Source: CALLPQ01 sp038531745 (lineage in GTDB: Bacteria; Pseudomonadota; Alphaproteobacteria; Caulobacterales; Parvularculaceae). From it: a stretch of DNA of 64,000 nucleotides. Position numbers and translations under genes: made by a program. Location: positions 1 through 64,000 of the forward strand of contig JBCBBJ010000003.1 in the NCBI GenBank assembly GCA_038531745.1. The letters are read 5' to 3'. Of this stretch, positions 54,615 through 63,207 are shown piece after piece. Each line of letters opens with the position of its first letter. Positions within the stretch are counted from its first letter, which is position 1. Below the pieces are notes generated by a model. The model did not search any database, was not told where the DNA came from, and saw only the letters and a list, made by a program, of their open reading frames with translations.

Positions 54615-55315
54615 TGATCGAAAGTCAGGTTCTGACCCCCACCACGCTGAACGCTCTTGCCAAGGCGCGGCACACCACAAAAGCCTATGAGAAAACCGGC
54701 CCCCTTCCCGAAGACATGATGGAGGCTCTGAGGGCGGTCCTGCAATACAGCCCCTCCAGCATAAACCTTCAGCCCTGGCATATCATCATGGCCTCAACCG
54801 ATGATGGTAAAAACCGCGTTGCCAAATCTACCGATGAGAAATACCCGTTTAACTCCGGCGCTATCCGGCATGCGTCTCTGGTTGTGGTTTTTGCCGGACG
54901 GCTGGCGGCGGATGATGACTATATGAACCAACTCCTTGAGCAGGAGGAAAAGGATGGTCGCTATGCGGCGGATAATCCGCAAGTAGCCGAAGAACGCAAA
55001 GGCCAAATGCATGGTGCACGGCATATGTTTGCCAATATCCACAAACATGATCTGAAAGACCTGCAACACTGGATGGACAAACAGGTCTATCTCAATCTCG
55101 GCCAATTCATGCTCGCCGCTGCGGCTCTCGGTTTGAACACAACGCCCATGGAAGGGATCGATATTAAAACGCTCGATGATGAATTTGACCTGCGCGCGAA
55201 GGGATATTCCAGCCTGGCTTTGGTTTGTGTGGGGCAAAGCAACCCCAAAGAAGACTACAACGCCCATCTGCCGAAATCGCGCCTCCCGCAGGATGAGATT
55301 ATCACGCAGATTTAG
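54614..55315 (+). CDS. nfsB: NfsB-like oxygen-insensitive NAD(P)H nitroreductase
   Basis: A 233-residue FMN enzyme of the nitroreductase/dihydropteridine reductase type. Markers are ARHTTKAYEKTGPLP (FMN phosphate side), QYSPSSINLQPWHIIM, the catalytic-loop DKQVYLNLGQFMLAAAALGLNTTPMEG, and LRAKGYSSLALVCVG. Relatives reduce quinones, nitroaromatics and flavins. It directly follows the broken SDR (1-base overlap) and is divergent from the HxlR gene, so control by a redox stress is likely. Confidence 0.9.
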   Translation: MIESQVLTPTTLNALAKARHTTKAYEKTGPLPEDMMEALRAVLQYSPSSINLQPWHIIMASTDDGKNRVAKSTDEKYPFNSGAIRHASLVVVFAGRLAADDDYMNQLLEQEEKDGRYAADNPQVAEERKGQMHGARHMFANIHKHDLKDLQHWMDKQVYLNLGQFMLAAAALGLNTTPMEGIDIKTLDDEFDLRAKGYSSLALVCVGQSNPKEDYNAHLPKSRLPQDEIITQI

Positions 55316-55445
55316 GGCACCGATAGCTCTCCCTTCTGGACGCGGAGGAAAAAAAGGTTTGGCACCCCATACGCCGCCCCGTGCCAAAACATAGGCAACC
55401 TCTGACTTCTGCATCCGTTTGGCGCCACACATAGCCGACAGTTTC

Positions 55446-55498
55446 AGCGCAACCCGAATTTCTTTGGGGATATCTATCCCCCTGTTTCGGGTTGCGCT
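55446..55498. repeat. Nested hairpin between nfsB and the hypothetical gene
   Basis: AGCGCAACCCGAA (55446-55458) and TTCGGGTTGCGCT (55486-55498) are exact reverse complements. Inside them GGGGATATCTATCCCC (55466-55481) forms a second stem. A short T-rich stretch follows, so it may terminate nfsB; it ends only 12 bases before the next ATG. A separate hairpin TTTGGCAC/GTGCCAAA is at 55358-55388. Confidence 0.75.
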
Positions 55499-55510
55499 TA
55501 TTCTTCTCGG

Positions 55511-56347
55511 ATGAATAAAGATTCCACATGCTGCCCCCAGACGGGCAATCCCTATGCGTATAAAAAGGTAGCTCTACTGGGAGATCAGTGGGAGCCAATT
55601 TCCCATGCCGAGTGCGAAGCAGCGCTGGTGCAACGGCATCGCCGGATCTCGTTGATTACAGCAGACGTGGTGCAGGCAGCTGCGCATGCAACGCTCGACT
55701 ATGCGGCGATTGACCGAAAAGCCTTTGGCGCACCTACGGCGTGCCTCTCAAAAGCAATATGGGCACATTCCATCGCCGAACGCTTGCGCCGGGGGCAAAC
55801 CGTCAGCTCTTCTCACCCAGGCGCGGTGATGCCTTCGCCCAATCAAATCGGCGCATTGACACAAAGCGATGTGGACTGGGTGCATGGGGAGCCAGCGCTG
55901 GCGCCATCGCCAGCGCCGCGAGGAACTGCGCCTCAAAATGATCCGATAGGCACAGTACAGACGGGTGAGTATGCAGAGGCTAATATGCCCCCTCGACCGG
56001 ATTTTGCAGTCCACGGTGCCACCGGCATTGCCGAGGCGTCTTTTTCGTCGACCCCAGTCGATCAGTACACTGCGATCATACCGGCTCCAACCATTGGCCA
56101 AGCGGCAGCACCGTTTGAGCCGCTAAAAACTGGTCGACCATTATCGGTGTCAACCGACGCATCGGGCAAAAATCAACCATACGGTCAACGGGACGAAAAA
56201 TCGCTGGAAGCTGGGGCACCATCAAAGCGCCGAACGCAATTGCACGGGGCAAGAGAACAAATCTTGACCCCGCCTAAAGCTGAAATGGACAATCCGGTGG
56301 GGGCTGTTCCATCCCACAGTCTCGGTGACGGGCAAAAAAACCGGTGA
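55511..56347 (+). CDS. Hypothetical protein, Pro/Ala-rich C-terminus
   Basis: A 278-residue frame that I do not recognise. Residues 1-95 look folded: TCCPQTGNPYAYKKVALLGD, then helices (AECEAALVQRHRRISLITADVVQAAAHATLDYAAIDRKAF). Residues about 100-278 are low in hydrophobics, rich in Pro, Ala and Gln, and likely disordered. No signal peptide or membrane helix is seen. The codon usage has more A/T-ending codons than its neighbours, which may point to transfer or to a weakly selected gene. The start has no clear ribosome site, and the nested hairpin ends 12 bases upstream. Confidence 0.5.
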   Translation: MNKDSTCCPQTGNPYAYKKVALLGDQWEPISHAECEAALVQRHRRISLITADVVQAAAHATLDYAAIDRKAFGAPTACLSKAIWAHSIAERLRRGQTVSSSHPGAVMPSPNQIGALTQSDVDWVHGEPALAPSPAPRGTAPQNDPIGTVQTGEYAEANMPPRPDFAVHGATGIAEASFSSTPVDQYTAIIPAPTIGQAAAPFEPLKTGRPLSVSTDASGKNQPYGQRDEKSLEAGAPSKRRTQLHGAREQILTPPKAEMDNPVGAVPSHSLGDGQKNR

Positions 56348-56445
56348 CATCATCGCCAATTGGCGACGCGATAGCCCACCATAACAATTCTACTATCTGT
56401 AGACAGATGAAACACCCAACCCCTATATCACAGTGTCCGCACCGA

Positions 56446-57408
56446 TTATCCCGCACCGCCCATCATTCTAAGGGCATTGATGCGTTTATCGATTGAGGGG
56501 TGGGTCATAAAGATCCCCGCAAAAGGATTGGCGTTTTCGATCATCATCTGACGTACATCGACGGAGACGTCCATATCGGCGTTGCCTGAAATTTTTTGCA
56601 GGGCACTGATCATTGCGTCGGGGTTTCGGGTCAGGTCAACGGCGCCTGCATCGGCGAGGAATTCGCGTTTTTGTGATAGCGCGAAGCGAACCACCATGCC
56701 CAAAATATAGCTCACCGCAATGAGCGCCACAGCCACAAGGATCAGCGCCCCGCCCCCGCGGCTGTCGCCATTGCGGCTGCGCGTGTGTCCGCCAATACGC
56801 ACACCCGTGCGAAAGACGCCGCGAAATAACAATTCGCCCACAAACGAAAAAATACCCACAAAAATAACCGAAATGATCAGGAGGCGGACATCGCGGTTTT
56901 GAATATGAGTGAGTTCATGGGCGATGACGGCCTCCAATTCATCGCGATCAAGTTGCTCGATTATTCCTTGGGTCAGGGTGATCGTATAGCTGTCCTTATC
57001 AATGCCACTGGCAAAGGCATTCAACGCACCTGAATTGATCACGTTAAGCGCGGGCATCGGCACCCCCTGGGAAATGCAGAGATTTTCCAGGAGATTATAA
57101 ATCTCCGGCGCTTGTTTTCGCGATAGGGACTGCGCCCCGGCGGTTTTGCGGATCATAAAGCTGTGGCTGGCCCACGCGATGGCGAACCAGACGGCCGCCG
57201 CAATAAACGCGGCCGGCCACACGTCAAGGAGGACGTCCAGCGCGCGTTCAAGACCGTCAACTGTTGAAGCCACAGGCTCGGTCAGCGCGACATAGCCGAC
57301 ACTGACCCCATAAAGCAGGACAAGGAGCAAAACCGGAAACAAAGCAAGAAGCACAATCGACTTAAGATTGTTGTTCCAGATTTGTGTTTGTAAGCCAAAG
57401 GCACCCAT
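56446..57408 (-). CDS. M48-family membrane metalloprotease (HtpX-like)
   Basis: A 320-residue inner-membrane zinc protease. Two N-terminal helices (LKSIVLLALFPVLLLVLLYG and WPAAFIAAAVWFAIAWASHS) are followed by the catalytic domain with HELTHIQNRD (HEXXH) and the third zinc ligand Glu in QKREFLADAGAVDLT. Two more helices lie in between (VRLLIISVIFVGIFSFVGE and ALILVAVALIAVSYILG). It belongs to the HtpX type of membrane-protein quality control. LemA lies directly upstream on the same strand, a frequent pairing. Confidence 0.92.
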   Translation of the reverse strand: MGAFGLQTQIWNNNLKSIVLLALFPVLLLVLLYGVSVGYVALTEPVASTVDGLERALDVLLDVWPAAFIAAAVWFAIAWASHSFMIRKTAGAQSLSRKQAPEIYNLLENLCISQGVPMPALNVINSGALNAFASGIDKDSYTITLTQGIIEQLDRDELEAVIAHELTHIQNRDVRLLIISVIFVGIFSFVGELLFRGVFRTGVRIGGHTRSRNGDSRGGGALILVAVALIAVSYILGMVVRFALSQKREFLADAGAVDLTRNPDAMISALQKISGNADMDVSVDVRQMMIENANPFAGIFMTHPSIDKRINALRMMGGAG

Positions 57409-57449
57409 GGCGCGTTCTTATCTTTCCGGTTCTGCGCGGGCTCGAAGTC

Positions 57450-58010
57450 CTAGAAACTGACTTCTGGGGCCGCTTCCAGTGCTGGCCGGGCATCCTCTGG
57501 AATTTCAAAGAAGGTGCGTTCAACAAATTTCCCCATGGGCGCGATAAAGTTGCCGGGAATTTGTTGAATGATCGTATTATATTCCTGAACAGCGTTATTA
57601 AAGAATCGGCGCGCGGCGGCGATTTTGTTTTCCACGTCGGACAGCTCACGCTGAAGCTCAAGAAAGTTGGTGTTGGCTTTCAGGTCAGGATAGGCCTCGG
57701 CAAGGGCGAACAAGCGCCCAAGGGCGGCACCAAGAACGCCCTCAGCGGCCCCTTGTGCCTGCGGGCCCTGCGCCGACACAGCTTGCTGGCGGGCTTCAAC
57801 CACCGCCTGAAAGGTTTCTTTTTCGTGGGCGGCATATCCCTTCACGGTCTCCACCAAGTTGGGCACCAGATCATGACGCAGCCGCAATTGCACATCCACA
57901 TCGGCATAAGCCTGATCACAGCGCTGGTTCAACGCCACGATCCGGTTGTAAATACCAATGGCGATAAAAATCAGCAGGGCAATGATGCCCAGAAAAATTA
58001 AGAAACCCAT
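57450..58010 (-). CDS. lemA: LemA family protein
   Basis: A 186-residue protein with one N-terminal membrane helix (residues 2-22, GFLIFLGIIALLIFIAIGIY) and a long helical-bundle region exposed outside the cytoplasm (RCDQAYADVDVQLRLRHDLV ... LQRELSDVENKIAAARRFFNNAVQEYN). The LemA family is conserved but its molecular role is not settled. It is encoded 41 bases before the M48 protease, probably in one operon. Confidence 0.93.
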   Translation of the reverse strand: MGFLIFLGIIALLIFIAIGIYNRIVALNQRCDQAYADVDVQLRLRHDLVPNLVETVKGYAAHEKETFQAVVEARQQAVSAQGPQAQGAAEGVLGAALGRLFALAEAYPDLKANTNFLELQRELSDVENKIAAARRFFNNAVQEYNTIIQQIPGNFIAPMGKFVERTFFEIPEDARPALEAAPEVSF

Positions 58011-58163
58011 TTTTGTCTCCTCATGGTCAACCGCGTGGCCGACGCCAGCTTCTGTTACCCTATACGCTGATTTTCCAGCCTGTCACGACGGGCAATTCAA
58101 TCGCAAAGCCGGTAAAAAGGGCCGCCCGCGCCCCTTTTTACCGACAATGCTATCAGCTTGGGG

Positions 58164-59180
58164 TTAATCGATATCAAACCACCGCCCGGGTTGGCGCATT
58201 TGCGGCGTTGCGATGATATCGGCCTTCGCAAAAAGGTTAATGATCGCCAAGCGGTCTTGCCCAGAAAGATCATTATTATTTGGCCCCAGCGCTTCCTCAA
58301 TGACCCAGCCAACAACGGGCATCTGGCGCAATTCGATAATGCCGACGCCTTTGCCATTGTTTTCGGCGGTATACCGATAGAAATAGCGTTGGCCGCGCAG
58401 TACCTGCCCTTGATAGGTGCGCACGCAATTGTCGAACTCACGTGCAGCATTGGCAAGCGCCTGATAGCTTTCCAAAGGCGTAACCGCGTGGCCTTGATTG
58501 TCACACAAACGCCCTGTGGGCGGCGCGGGAAACCGCGCCCGTTGCAGGTGACGGCGAACCCAACAGCTTAGCGCACCGGGTTTGGCCGATTTCAAACTGT
58601 CAACTATTTGTGCGGGCGTCAGATCAGGGCGGATGCGTTCAACCGCCGCAAGCGCAAAAACAACCTCATGCCGATGCCGGTTGCGGGCCATATGGCTCAA
58701 CACGCCTGCGGTTCGATAAACCTGCGGCAAGGCTTGCAAATCCAGCAGCGTTCGCCGCGTTATCGTTGGCAAATGGCGCAGCGTTTTCACCGTATTCGGA
58801 CACTTACTAAAGGTCAGGGCCCGAATGTAAGAGGCTGGCCGCCACAGATCGCCACCAAATTTGCGCGACAATTTCAATATCATTGTCGCGCGCGCCGGAT
58901 TGCCCACAAATGCAAACCGCAACAGCAATGTGCGCCATTTCATTTTGGTATAGGCCCGCACAAACCCATCCCGGCGCGCGCGCGCATCAGGACAAAGGGT
59001 CATCGCAACGTAGGCAATGCCAAGAAAATGAACCTCCGCCCGGGATAGGCAAAGGATGCGACTGGCAAACTCAGGGTGCTGATTGGAAATATCCCCGATG
59101 AAGGGCGTCAGCCATCCATAGGGCCTAGTCTCGCGCGTACTTATCGCGGCGCGAAACCCGGTCATTGATTGAAAGGTCAC
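58164..59180 (-). CDS. PcfJ-like domain protein
   Basis: A 338-residue protein. The C-terminal part (about residues 220-310) has the PcfJ-like pattern: REFDNCVRTYQGQVLRGQR, YFYRYTAENNGKGVGIIELR, VGWVIEEALGPNN. The N-terminal 200 residues are helical, Arg-rich, with several Cys and His residues but no motif I can name. PcfJ was first noted in conjugative plasmids, but chromosomal relatives are common in alphaproteobacteria and have no known function. No conjugation genes are nearby. Confidence 0.75.
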   Translation of the reverse strand: MTFQSMTGFRAAISTRETRPYGWLTPFIGDISNQHPEFASRILCLSRAEVHFLGIAYVAMTLCPDARARRDGFVRAYTKMKWRTLLLRFAFVGNPARATMILKLSRKFGGDLWRPASYIRALTFSKCPNTVKTLRHLPTITRRTLLDLQALPQVYRTAGVLSHMARNRHRHEVVFALAAVERIRPDLTPAQIVDSLKSAKPGALSCWVRRHLQRARFPAPPTGRLCDNQGHAVTPLESYQALANAAREFDNCVRTYQGQVLRGQRYFYRYTAENNGKGVGIIELRQMPVVGWVIEEALGPNNNDLSGQDRLAIINLFAKADIIATPQMRQPGRWFDID

Positions 59181-59584
59181 GGATACTCTCTCAGATAGTT
59201 ATTAGATCGGTAAAGCGAATTGAGCCGGCCGCCTTACCTCTCCTCTGGAGAGAAAGGCAGTCAGGCGGGCAATCGCCTGTGATATTGAAAGTGTTTCATC
59301 ATGCGTTCCTTGCACGAACTGCTGTCCAGGCTCGTCCGTACAATGCGGATTTCTGAAAAGCAAGCCAAAAAAGGCGGGGTATCAGTTGAAAGCGCCAGAG
59401 ATGAACATCGGCGATGAACATCGGCCAGTTTTCGAACCAAGCCAGGCTGTGGCCCACAGGGCGTTCTATTCACTGACCGAGCGGTCAACTGTTATAGACC
59501 TTTATGGCCTGGCGGTTATGACTGAAGGCGCAGCAGCGGACGCAGCCGACGGGCATATTTTATATAGGTATACGGAGCATTAAA
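59181..59584. promoter_or_regulatory. 404-bp gap with a 14-bp palindromic operator candidate
   Basis: No gene is supported. TGACCG-AG-CGGTCA at 59474-59487 is a perfect palindrome with 6-bp arms and a 2-base centre, the type bound by TetR-family repressors of acyl-CoA metabolism. It is 97 bases before the enoyl-CoA hydratase ATG. TATATAGG (near 59563) could be part of a promoter, and GGAG lies nine bases before the ATG. Confidence 0.5.
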
Positions 59585-60376
59585 ATGATTTACGAGACGA
59601 TTGAGTTCTCTCTCAAAGACGGTGCAGCACGGCTCACGCTGAACCGTCCGGATCGGCTCAACAGCTTTAATGGACGTATGCACGAAGAGGTGCGCGCGGC
59701 GCTGGACACGATGGAGGCGACCGAGAAAATGCGGGTCTTACTAATCACCGGTGCCGGGCGCGGCTTTTGCGCGGGCCAGGATTTGAACGACCGTGCCGTT
59801 GCGCCCGGCGGTGAACCAATTGATTTGGGTATCTCGGTTGAGGAGAATTACAACCCGCTCATCAGGCGACTGTCGGCTCTGCCCTGCCCAGTGATTTGTG
59901 CGGTCAATGGCGTTGCGGCGGGCGCCGGGGCATCGCTCGCCTTCGCTTGCGATCTGGTGGTGGCGGCGCAGTCAGCAAAATTCATCATGTCGTTTGCCAA
60001 TCTCGGGCTTGTCCCGGATTCCGGCAGTTCCTGGGTCATCCCGCGTCTTGCGGGGCAAGCCCGCGCGCTCGGCATGACGCTCACGGGGGAGCCGGTGACA
60101 GCGCAAACCGCAGCGGATTGGGGGCTAATCTGGAAATGCGTGGACGACGAAACCCTGACCGCGCAAACCGACGCCCTTTTTCAGAAATTTGTGCAGGCCC
60201 CCACCAAAGGTCTCGCACAAACCAAACACCTCGTGCGATCAGCGTTCAGCCGCACCCTTGACGACCAACTGGATGAGGAGCGCGACCAGATGCGCGCGCT
60301 CGGCTTTTCCCGCGATTATAAAGAAGGCGTCGACGCCTTCCTCGCCAAACGCAAACCCAATTTTACCGCGGAATAA
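59585..60376 (+). CDS. Enoyl-CoA hydratase/isomerase, PaaG-like
   Basis: A 263-residue crotonase-fold enzyme. The oxyanion-hole regions are GAGRGFCAGQDLNDRA and VNGVAAGAGASLAFACDLVVAA. The downstream NLGLVPDSGSSWVIPRLAG has Asp rather than the second Glu, the pattern of PaaG-type 1,2-epoxyphenylacetyl-CoA isomerases. No other paa gene is present, so the substrate may be another acyl-CoA. It is monocistronic as far as seen, with the palindrome upstream. Confidence 0.9.
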   Translation: MIYETIEFSLKDGAARLTLNRPDRLNSFNGRMHEEVRAALDTMEATEKMRVLLITGAGRGFCAGQDLNDRAVAPGGEPIDLGISVEENYNPLIRRLSALPCPVICAVNGVAAGAGASLAFACDLVVAAQSAKFIMSFANLGLVPDSGSSWVIPRLAGQARALGMTLTGEPVTAQTAADWGLIWKCVDDETLTAQTDALFQKFVQAPTKGLAQTKHLVRSAFSRTLDDQLDEERDQMRALGFSRDYKEGVDAFLAKRKPNFTAE

Positions 60377-60812
60377 CCCGGCAGGAGGCCTTTATGGCGA
60401 TCTGATCCTGTCTTTTGCCGCTGGCCTTTTTATTGATGCGACGCAGCCACCTTCCGGGTAAAAACCAAGCTTTAATTTCGGCATGATCAATTGGACCCAT
60501 ATCTGGTTCGATCAAAACGGCCCCAACAGCCGCGATGAAATTGCCCAGATGGCCGCAAAGAAATTCTCTCCTCGTTGTGAGATAGAGTTTGCATTCCACA
60601 TCATCAGTATACGGGGATGTTGATAGGTGAGGATAAGTCTTTGGCTATTTATCTGGCAAAAAGGCGGAAAGGAAACATCGTAGGCACAATCTCAGCCCTC
60701 GCCCATTCTTGGGTGGTCCGAAGGGGCGGCGGGGGCCTTTTCGGGAGCGTCCATCGCAGGAAAAATTTTATGGCTTGACTCTTTCTTCATGAGAACAAAA
60801 TATGAACATATT
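60377..60812. other. Region between the hydratase and imuA
   Basis: No gene of good quality is found in these 436 bases. A 46-codon plus-strand frame at 60483-60623 (starts MINWTHIWFDQNG) has protein-like composition but no ribosome site and could be a gene remnant. An imperfect hairpin AGGCC...GGCCTTTTTA near 60385-60432 might end the hydratase transcript. The last 40 bases hold the imuA promoter and LexA box. Confidence 0.4.
60793..60807. promoter_or_regulatory. LexA (SOS) box of the imuA-imuB-dnaE2 operon
   Basis: GAAC-AAAATAT-GAAC is the reverse complement of GTTC-N7-GTTC, the alphaproteobacterial LexA operator. TTGACT (60775-60780), a 17-base spacer and AAATAT (60798-60803) form a promoter candidate whose -10 lies within the box. 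Confidence 0.88.
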
Positions 60813-61607
60813 ATGGATATGCAGCTTCCCAAAGGGGTTTACCGCGTGGGCGCACCGCGCCCGGTGAGTGCCCATACCGCTTTTCCCTTCGGCCTTGGGC
60901 GCGAGGGCATCCATGAGGTCTGTGAACAGGCTTATGGTGACCGACTGGCCGCACTGGGTTTTATCGGGGCGCACTTGCCGCGCCAGGACGTGCCGATCAT
61001 TGCGATCACCCAAAACCGGTTCACCCGCGACCAGGGGGGCTGGCACGAAACCGGTCTTGGCGCCCTTTTTGGGCAGGTTGCGCCCATTTTATATGTGAGC
61101 GTGAACAAGGACAAAGACGCGCTTTGGGCCATGGAGGAGGCCTTGACCTCCGGCATTCCTGCGCTGGTGATTGCCGAAACCGAGGGGCCTGATTTTACCG
61201 CCTCGCGGCGGCTAGCGCTGGCCTCCATGCGCGCTGGTATTCCGGGCATTTTGCTGTTGCCCTATTCAACACAAGGCACCACGGCCGCCATGGCGCGCTG
61301 GCGTGTTCAATCCCAACCCTCTGCCCTGAATCCCCATGATGTTAAGGCGCCCGGCTTTGCCCGCTGGCGCGCCGTGGCCGAGCGCGTGCGCCCCAACCCG
61401 GCGCAGGCAGGCGGTGTTTTCAATCTTGAGTTTGACCATGAAACGCTATCTCTCAATCTGGTTCCCGAACTGGCCCCTCACAAGATTGCGCCGCGCCCAA
61501 TTTTCCCGGCGGAGCGGGGCCGTCTCGGGTCCGGCCCCTACCGCCCCCTCCAATTTCCCGCCCGGCACCGGGCCCAAAGCGGGCCCAAAACCCTTCGTGC
61601 TGGTTGA
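60813..61607 (+). CDS. imuA: SOS mutagenesis protein ImuA
   Basis: A 264-residue RecA-like-fold protein of the ImuA (SulA-related) type, part of the ImuA-ImuB-DnaE2 mutasome that copies damaged DNA. Marks are VSAHTAFPFGLGREGIHEV near the N-terminus, ITQNRFTRDQGGWHETGLG and the later SRRLALASMRAGIPGILLL. The first in-frame ATG (60789) lies inside the promoter and LexA box, so the start is put at 60813 (MDMQLPKGVY); 60819 is also possible. With a predicted transcript start near 60810 the mRNA would be almost leaderless. The last 170 bases overlap imuB in another frame. Confidence 0.85.
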   Translation: MDMQLPKGVYRVGAPRPVSAHTAFPFGLGREGIHEVCEQAYGDRLAALGFIGAHLPRQDVPIIAITQNRFTRDQGGWHETGLGALFGQVAPILYVSVNKDKDALWAMEEALTSGIPALVIAETEGPDFTASRRLALASMRAGIPGILLLPYSTQGTTAAMARWRVQSQPSALNPHDVKAPGFARWRAVAERVRPNPAQAGGVFNLEFDHETLSLNLVPELAPHKIAPRPIFPAERGRLGSGPYRPLQFPARHRAQSGPKTLRAG

Positions 61608-63207
61608 AAAGGGACCGCATGGCCTGTTGGTTGCCGCTGCCAATGGGGCCGCCCGGGGTTGCGGTATTGATACCGGGCTTGGTTTTACCGATGCGCGCGC
61701 CCGCGCGCCCGACATCAAAGCGATTCCCATTGATCGCGCCGCCGATAAGAGCGCCTTAAAGGCTTTGGCGCTGTGGATGATCCGTGTCACCCCTTTAATG
61801 AGCCTGGATGGAGAGGATGGTCTTTATCTGGAGACAACCGGTTGCGAGCGTTATCATGGCGGTGAAGCTGCCTTGTTTGCCCATGTGTCGAACCTTCTCA
61901 CCAAAAATGCGATCCCCCATCAGCTTGCCATGGCGGGTACACCGGGGGCGGCCCATGCCCTGGCGCGTTATCATACGGGTACTGATCAAAGGCGTCGTCT
62001 GGCCAATGGCGAAGAACGCACAGGTCTTGCGCCCCTACCCTGTCAGGGATTGCGGTTGTCAGCGGAGGTTACTGGACTTTTACGCCGGTTTGGCTTGACC
62101 CGTATTGGGCAATTATATGACATTGATCGGCGCGCCCTTGCCCGGCGGTTTCGTGCCAAACACCAATGCGATGCGGTATTGCTTCGTCTTGATCAGGCTT
62201 TGGGCCTGCGCCGGGAGCCGGTTGTGCCGTTAACCCCGCCACCACTCTTCAGCGCAGCATTACCCTGCCCCGAACCGTTGATCAGTACGCCTGCGCTTCT
62301 TCTCGGGCTAGAAAAACTGGCGGCGGACCTATCCATACAACTGAAACACCAGAACAAAGGCGCACAAGCATTCACCTTTCACGGGTTCAGGGCAAATGGT
62401 GAGCATGATGCGGTGCATCTTACCACGGCGCGCGCCTGCGCCGATGCGGACCATCTGGTTTATTTGTTCCGGGATCGGATTGAAAAGATCAATCCGGGCT
62501 TTGGTATAGAGCATCTGGTGCTACAGGCTGACCGCACTAGCGCGCTTGAAACCATTACCACACCGCTGGCTGGTACCCTCACCGGCGGCGGCGCGGACCC
62601 CCAGGCAACCGCCGAGCTGGTAGATCGTCTGACCGCAAAACTTGGACCCCATAGCGTTGCTGTCTCCACTTTTGCCGCGCGGCACCTGCCCGAAAAAGCC
62701 GAGGGGCGAAGCGTCTTTGACGGGGCATGGCCAGCCAAGCCGAGCCCTTTTTCCATGCGCGGGCCCCGGCCCCAACGGCTGATTAACCCGCCAGAACCGA
62801 TTACCGTGCTGGCTGAGGTACCCGACGGACCGCCGCGTACCTTTCGCTGGCGCCGGGTCCAACGCCATGTGTTAAAAGCCGATGGGCCCGAACGATTAGC
62901 CCCGGAATGGTGGCAACACACCGCGCCCGTGACCGTCACCACGGATCCCCAGAAAGGCTCCCGCACCTGGCTGACGCCCAAGCTTGATCCGCGCGCCGAT
63001 GCCGAGCAAATCTGTAAAGGGCGTACACAGATTGAAAAATCTCTAGTAGATGATCATGAGCGCGCGCCCGTTAAAAAGCCGCGGACCCGCGATTATTACC
63101 GGATAGAAGACGACCAGGGGCGCCGTTACTGGATTTATCGCGATGGGCTCTATGACGACAATCGCGGCGGCACACCCACCTGGTTTATGCATGGATTGTT
63201 CGCATGA
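61438..63207 (+). CDS. imuB: ImuB, Y-family polymerase-like mutasome subunit
   Basis: A 589-residue DNA polymerase Y-like protein without polymerase activity that links ImuA, DnaE2 and the beta clamp. The N-terminus MKRYLSIWFPNWPLTRLRR is diagnostic for the family and fixes ATG 61438 within imuA. The little-finger and C-terminal regions run to about residue 430, followed by a C-terminal domain containing WRRVQRHVLKADGPERLAPEWW and DYYRIEDDQGRRYWIYRDG. The acidic catalytic residues of active Y-family polymerases are not evident in the expected DxD position, as in known ImuB. It overlaps dnaE2 by 4 bases (ATGA). Confidence 0.9.
   Translation: MKRYLSIWFPNWPLTRLRRAQFSRRSGAVSGPAPTAPSNFPPGTGPKAGPKPFVLVEKGPHGLLVAAANGAARGCGIDTGLGFTDARARAPDIKAIPIDRAADKSALKALALWMIRVTPLMSLDGEDGLYLETTGCERYHGGEAALFAHVSNLLTKNAIPHQLAMAGTPGAAHALARYHTGTDQRRRLANGEERTGLAPLPCQGLRLSAEVTGLLRRFGLTRIGQLYDIDRRALARRFRAKHQCDAVLLRLDQALGLRREPVVPLTPPPLFSAALPCPEPLISTPALLLGLEKLAADLSIQLKHQNKGAQAFTFHGFRANGEHDAVHLTTARACADADHLVYLFRDRIEKINPGFGIEHLVLQADRTSALETITTPLAGTLTGGGADPQATAELVDRLTAKLGPHSVAVSTFAARHLPEKAEGRSVFDGAWPAKPSPFSMRGPRPQRLINPPEPITVLAEVPDGPPRTFRWRRVQRHVLKADGPERLAPEWWQHTAPVTVTTDPQKGSRTWLTPKLDPRADAEQICKGRTQIEKSLVDDHERAPVKKPRTRDYYRIEDDQGRRYWIYRDGLYDDNRGGTPTWFMHGLFA

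Noticed and set aside
59386..59583. A 65-codon frame ending just before the enoyl-CoA hydratase start
   Set aside because: It runs through the palindrome and the promoter-like bases and has no ribosome site.
60483..60623. A 46-codon plus-strand frame between the hydratase and imuA
   Set aside because: Composition is protein-like but there is no ribosome site and no family match; kept only as a possible remnant in the region note.
60789..60812. ATG 60789 as the start of imuA
   Set aside because: It lies inside the LexA box and upstream of the predicted transcript start.
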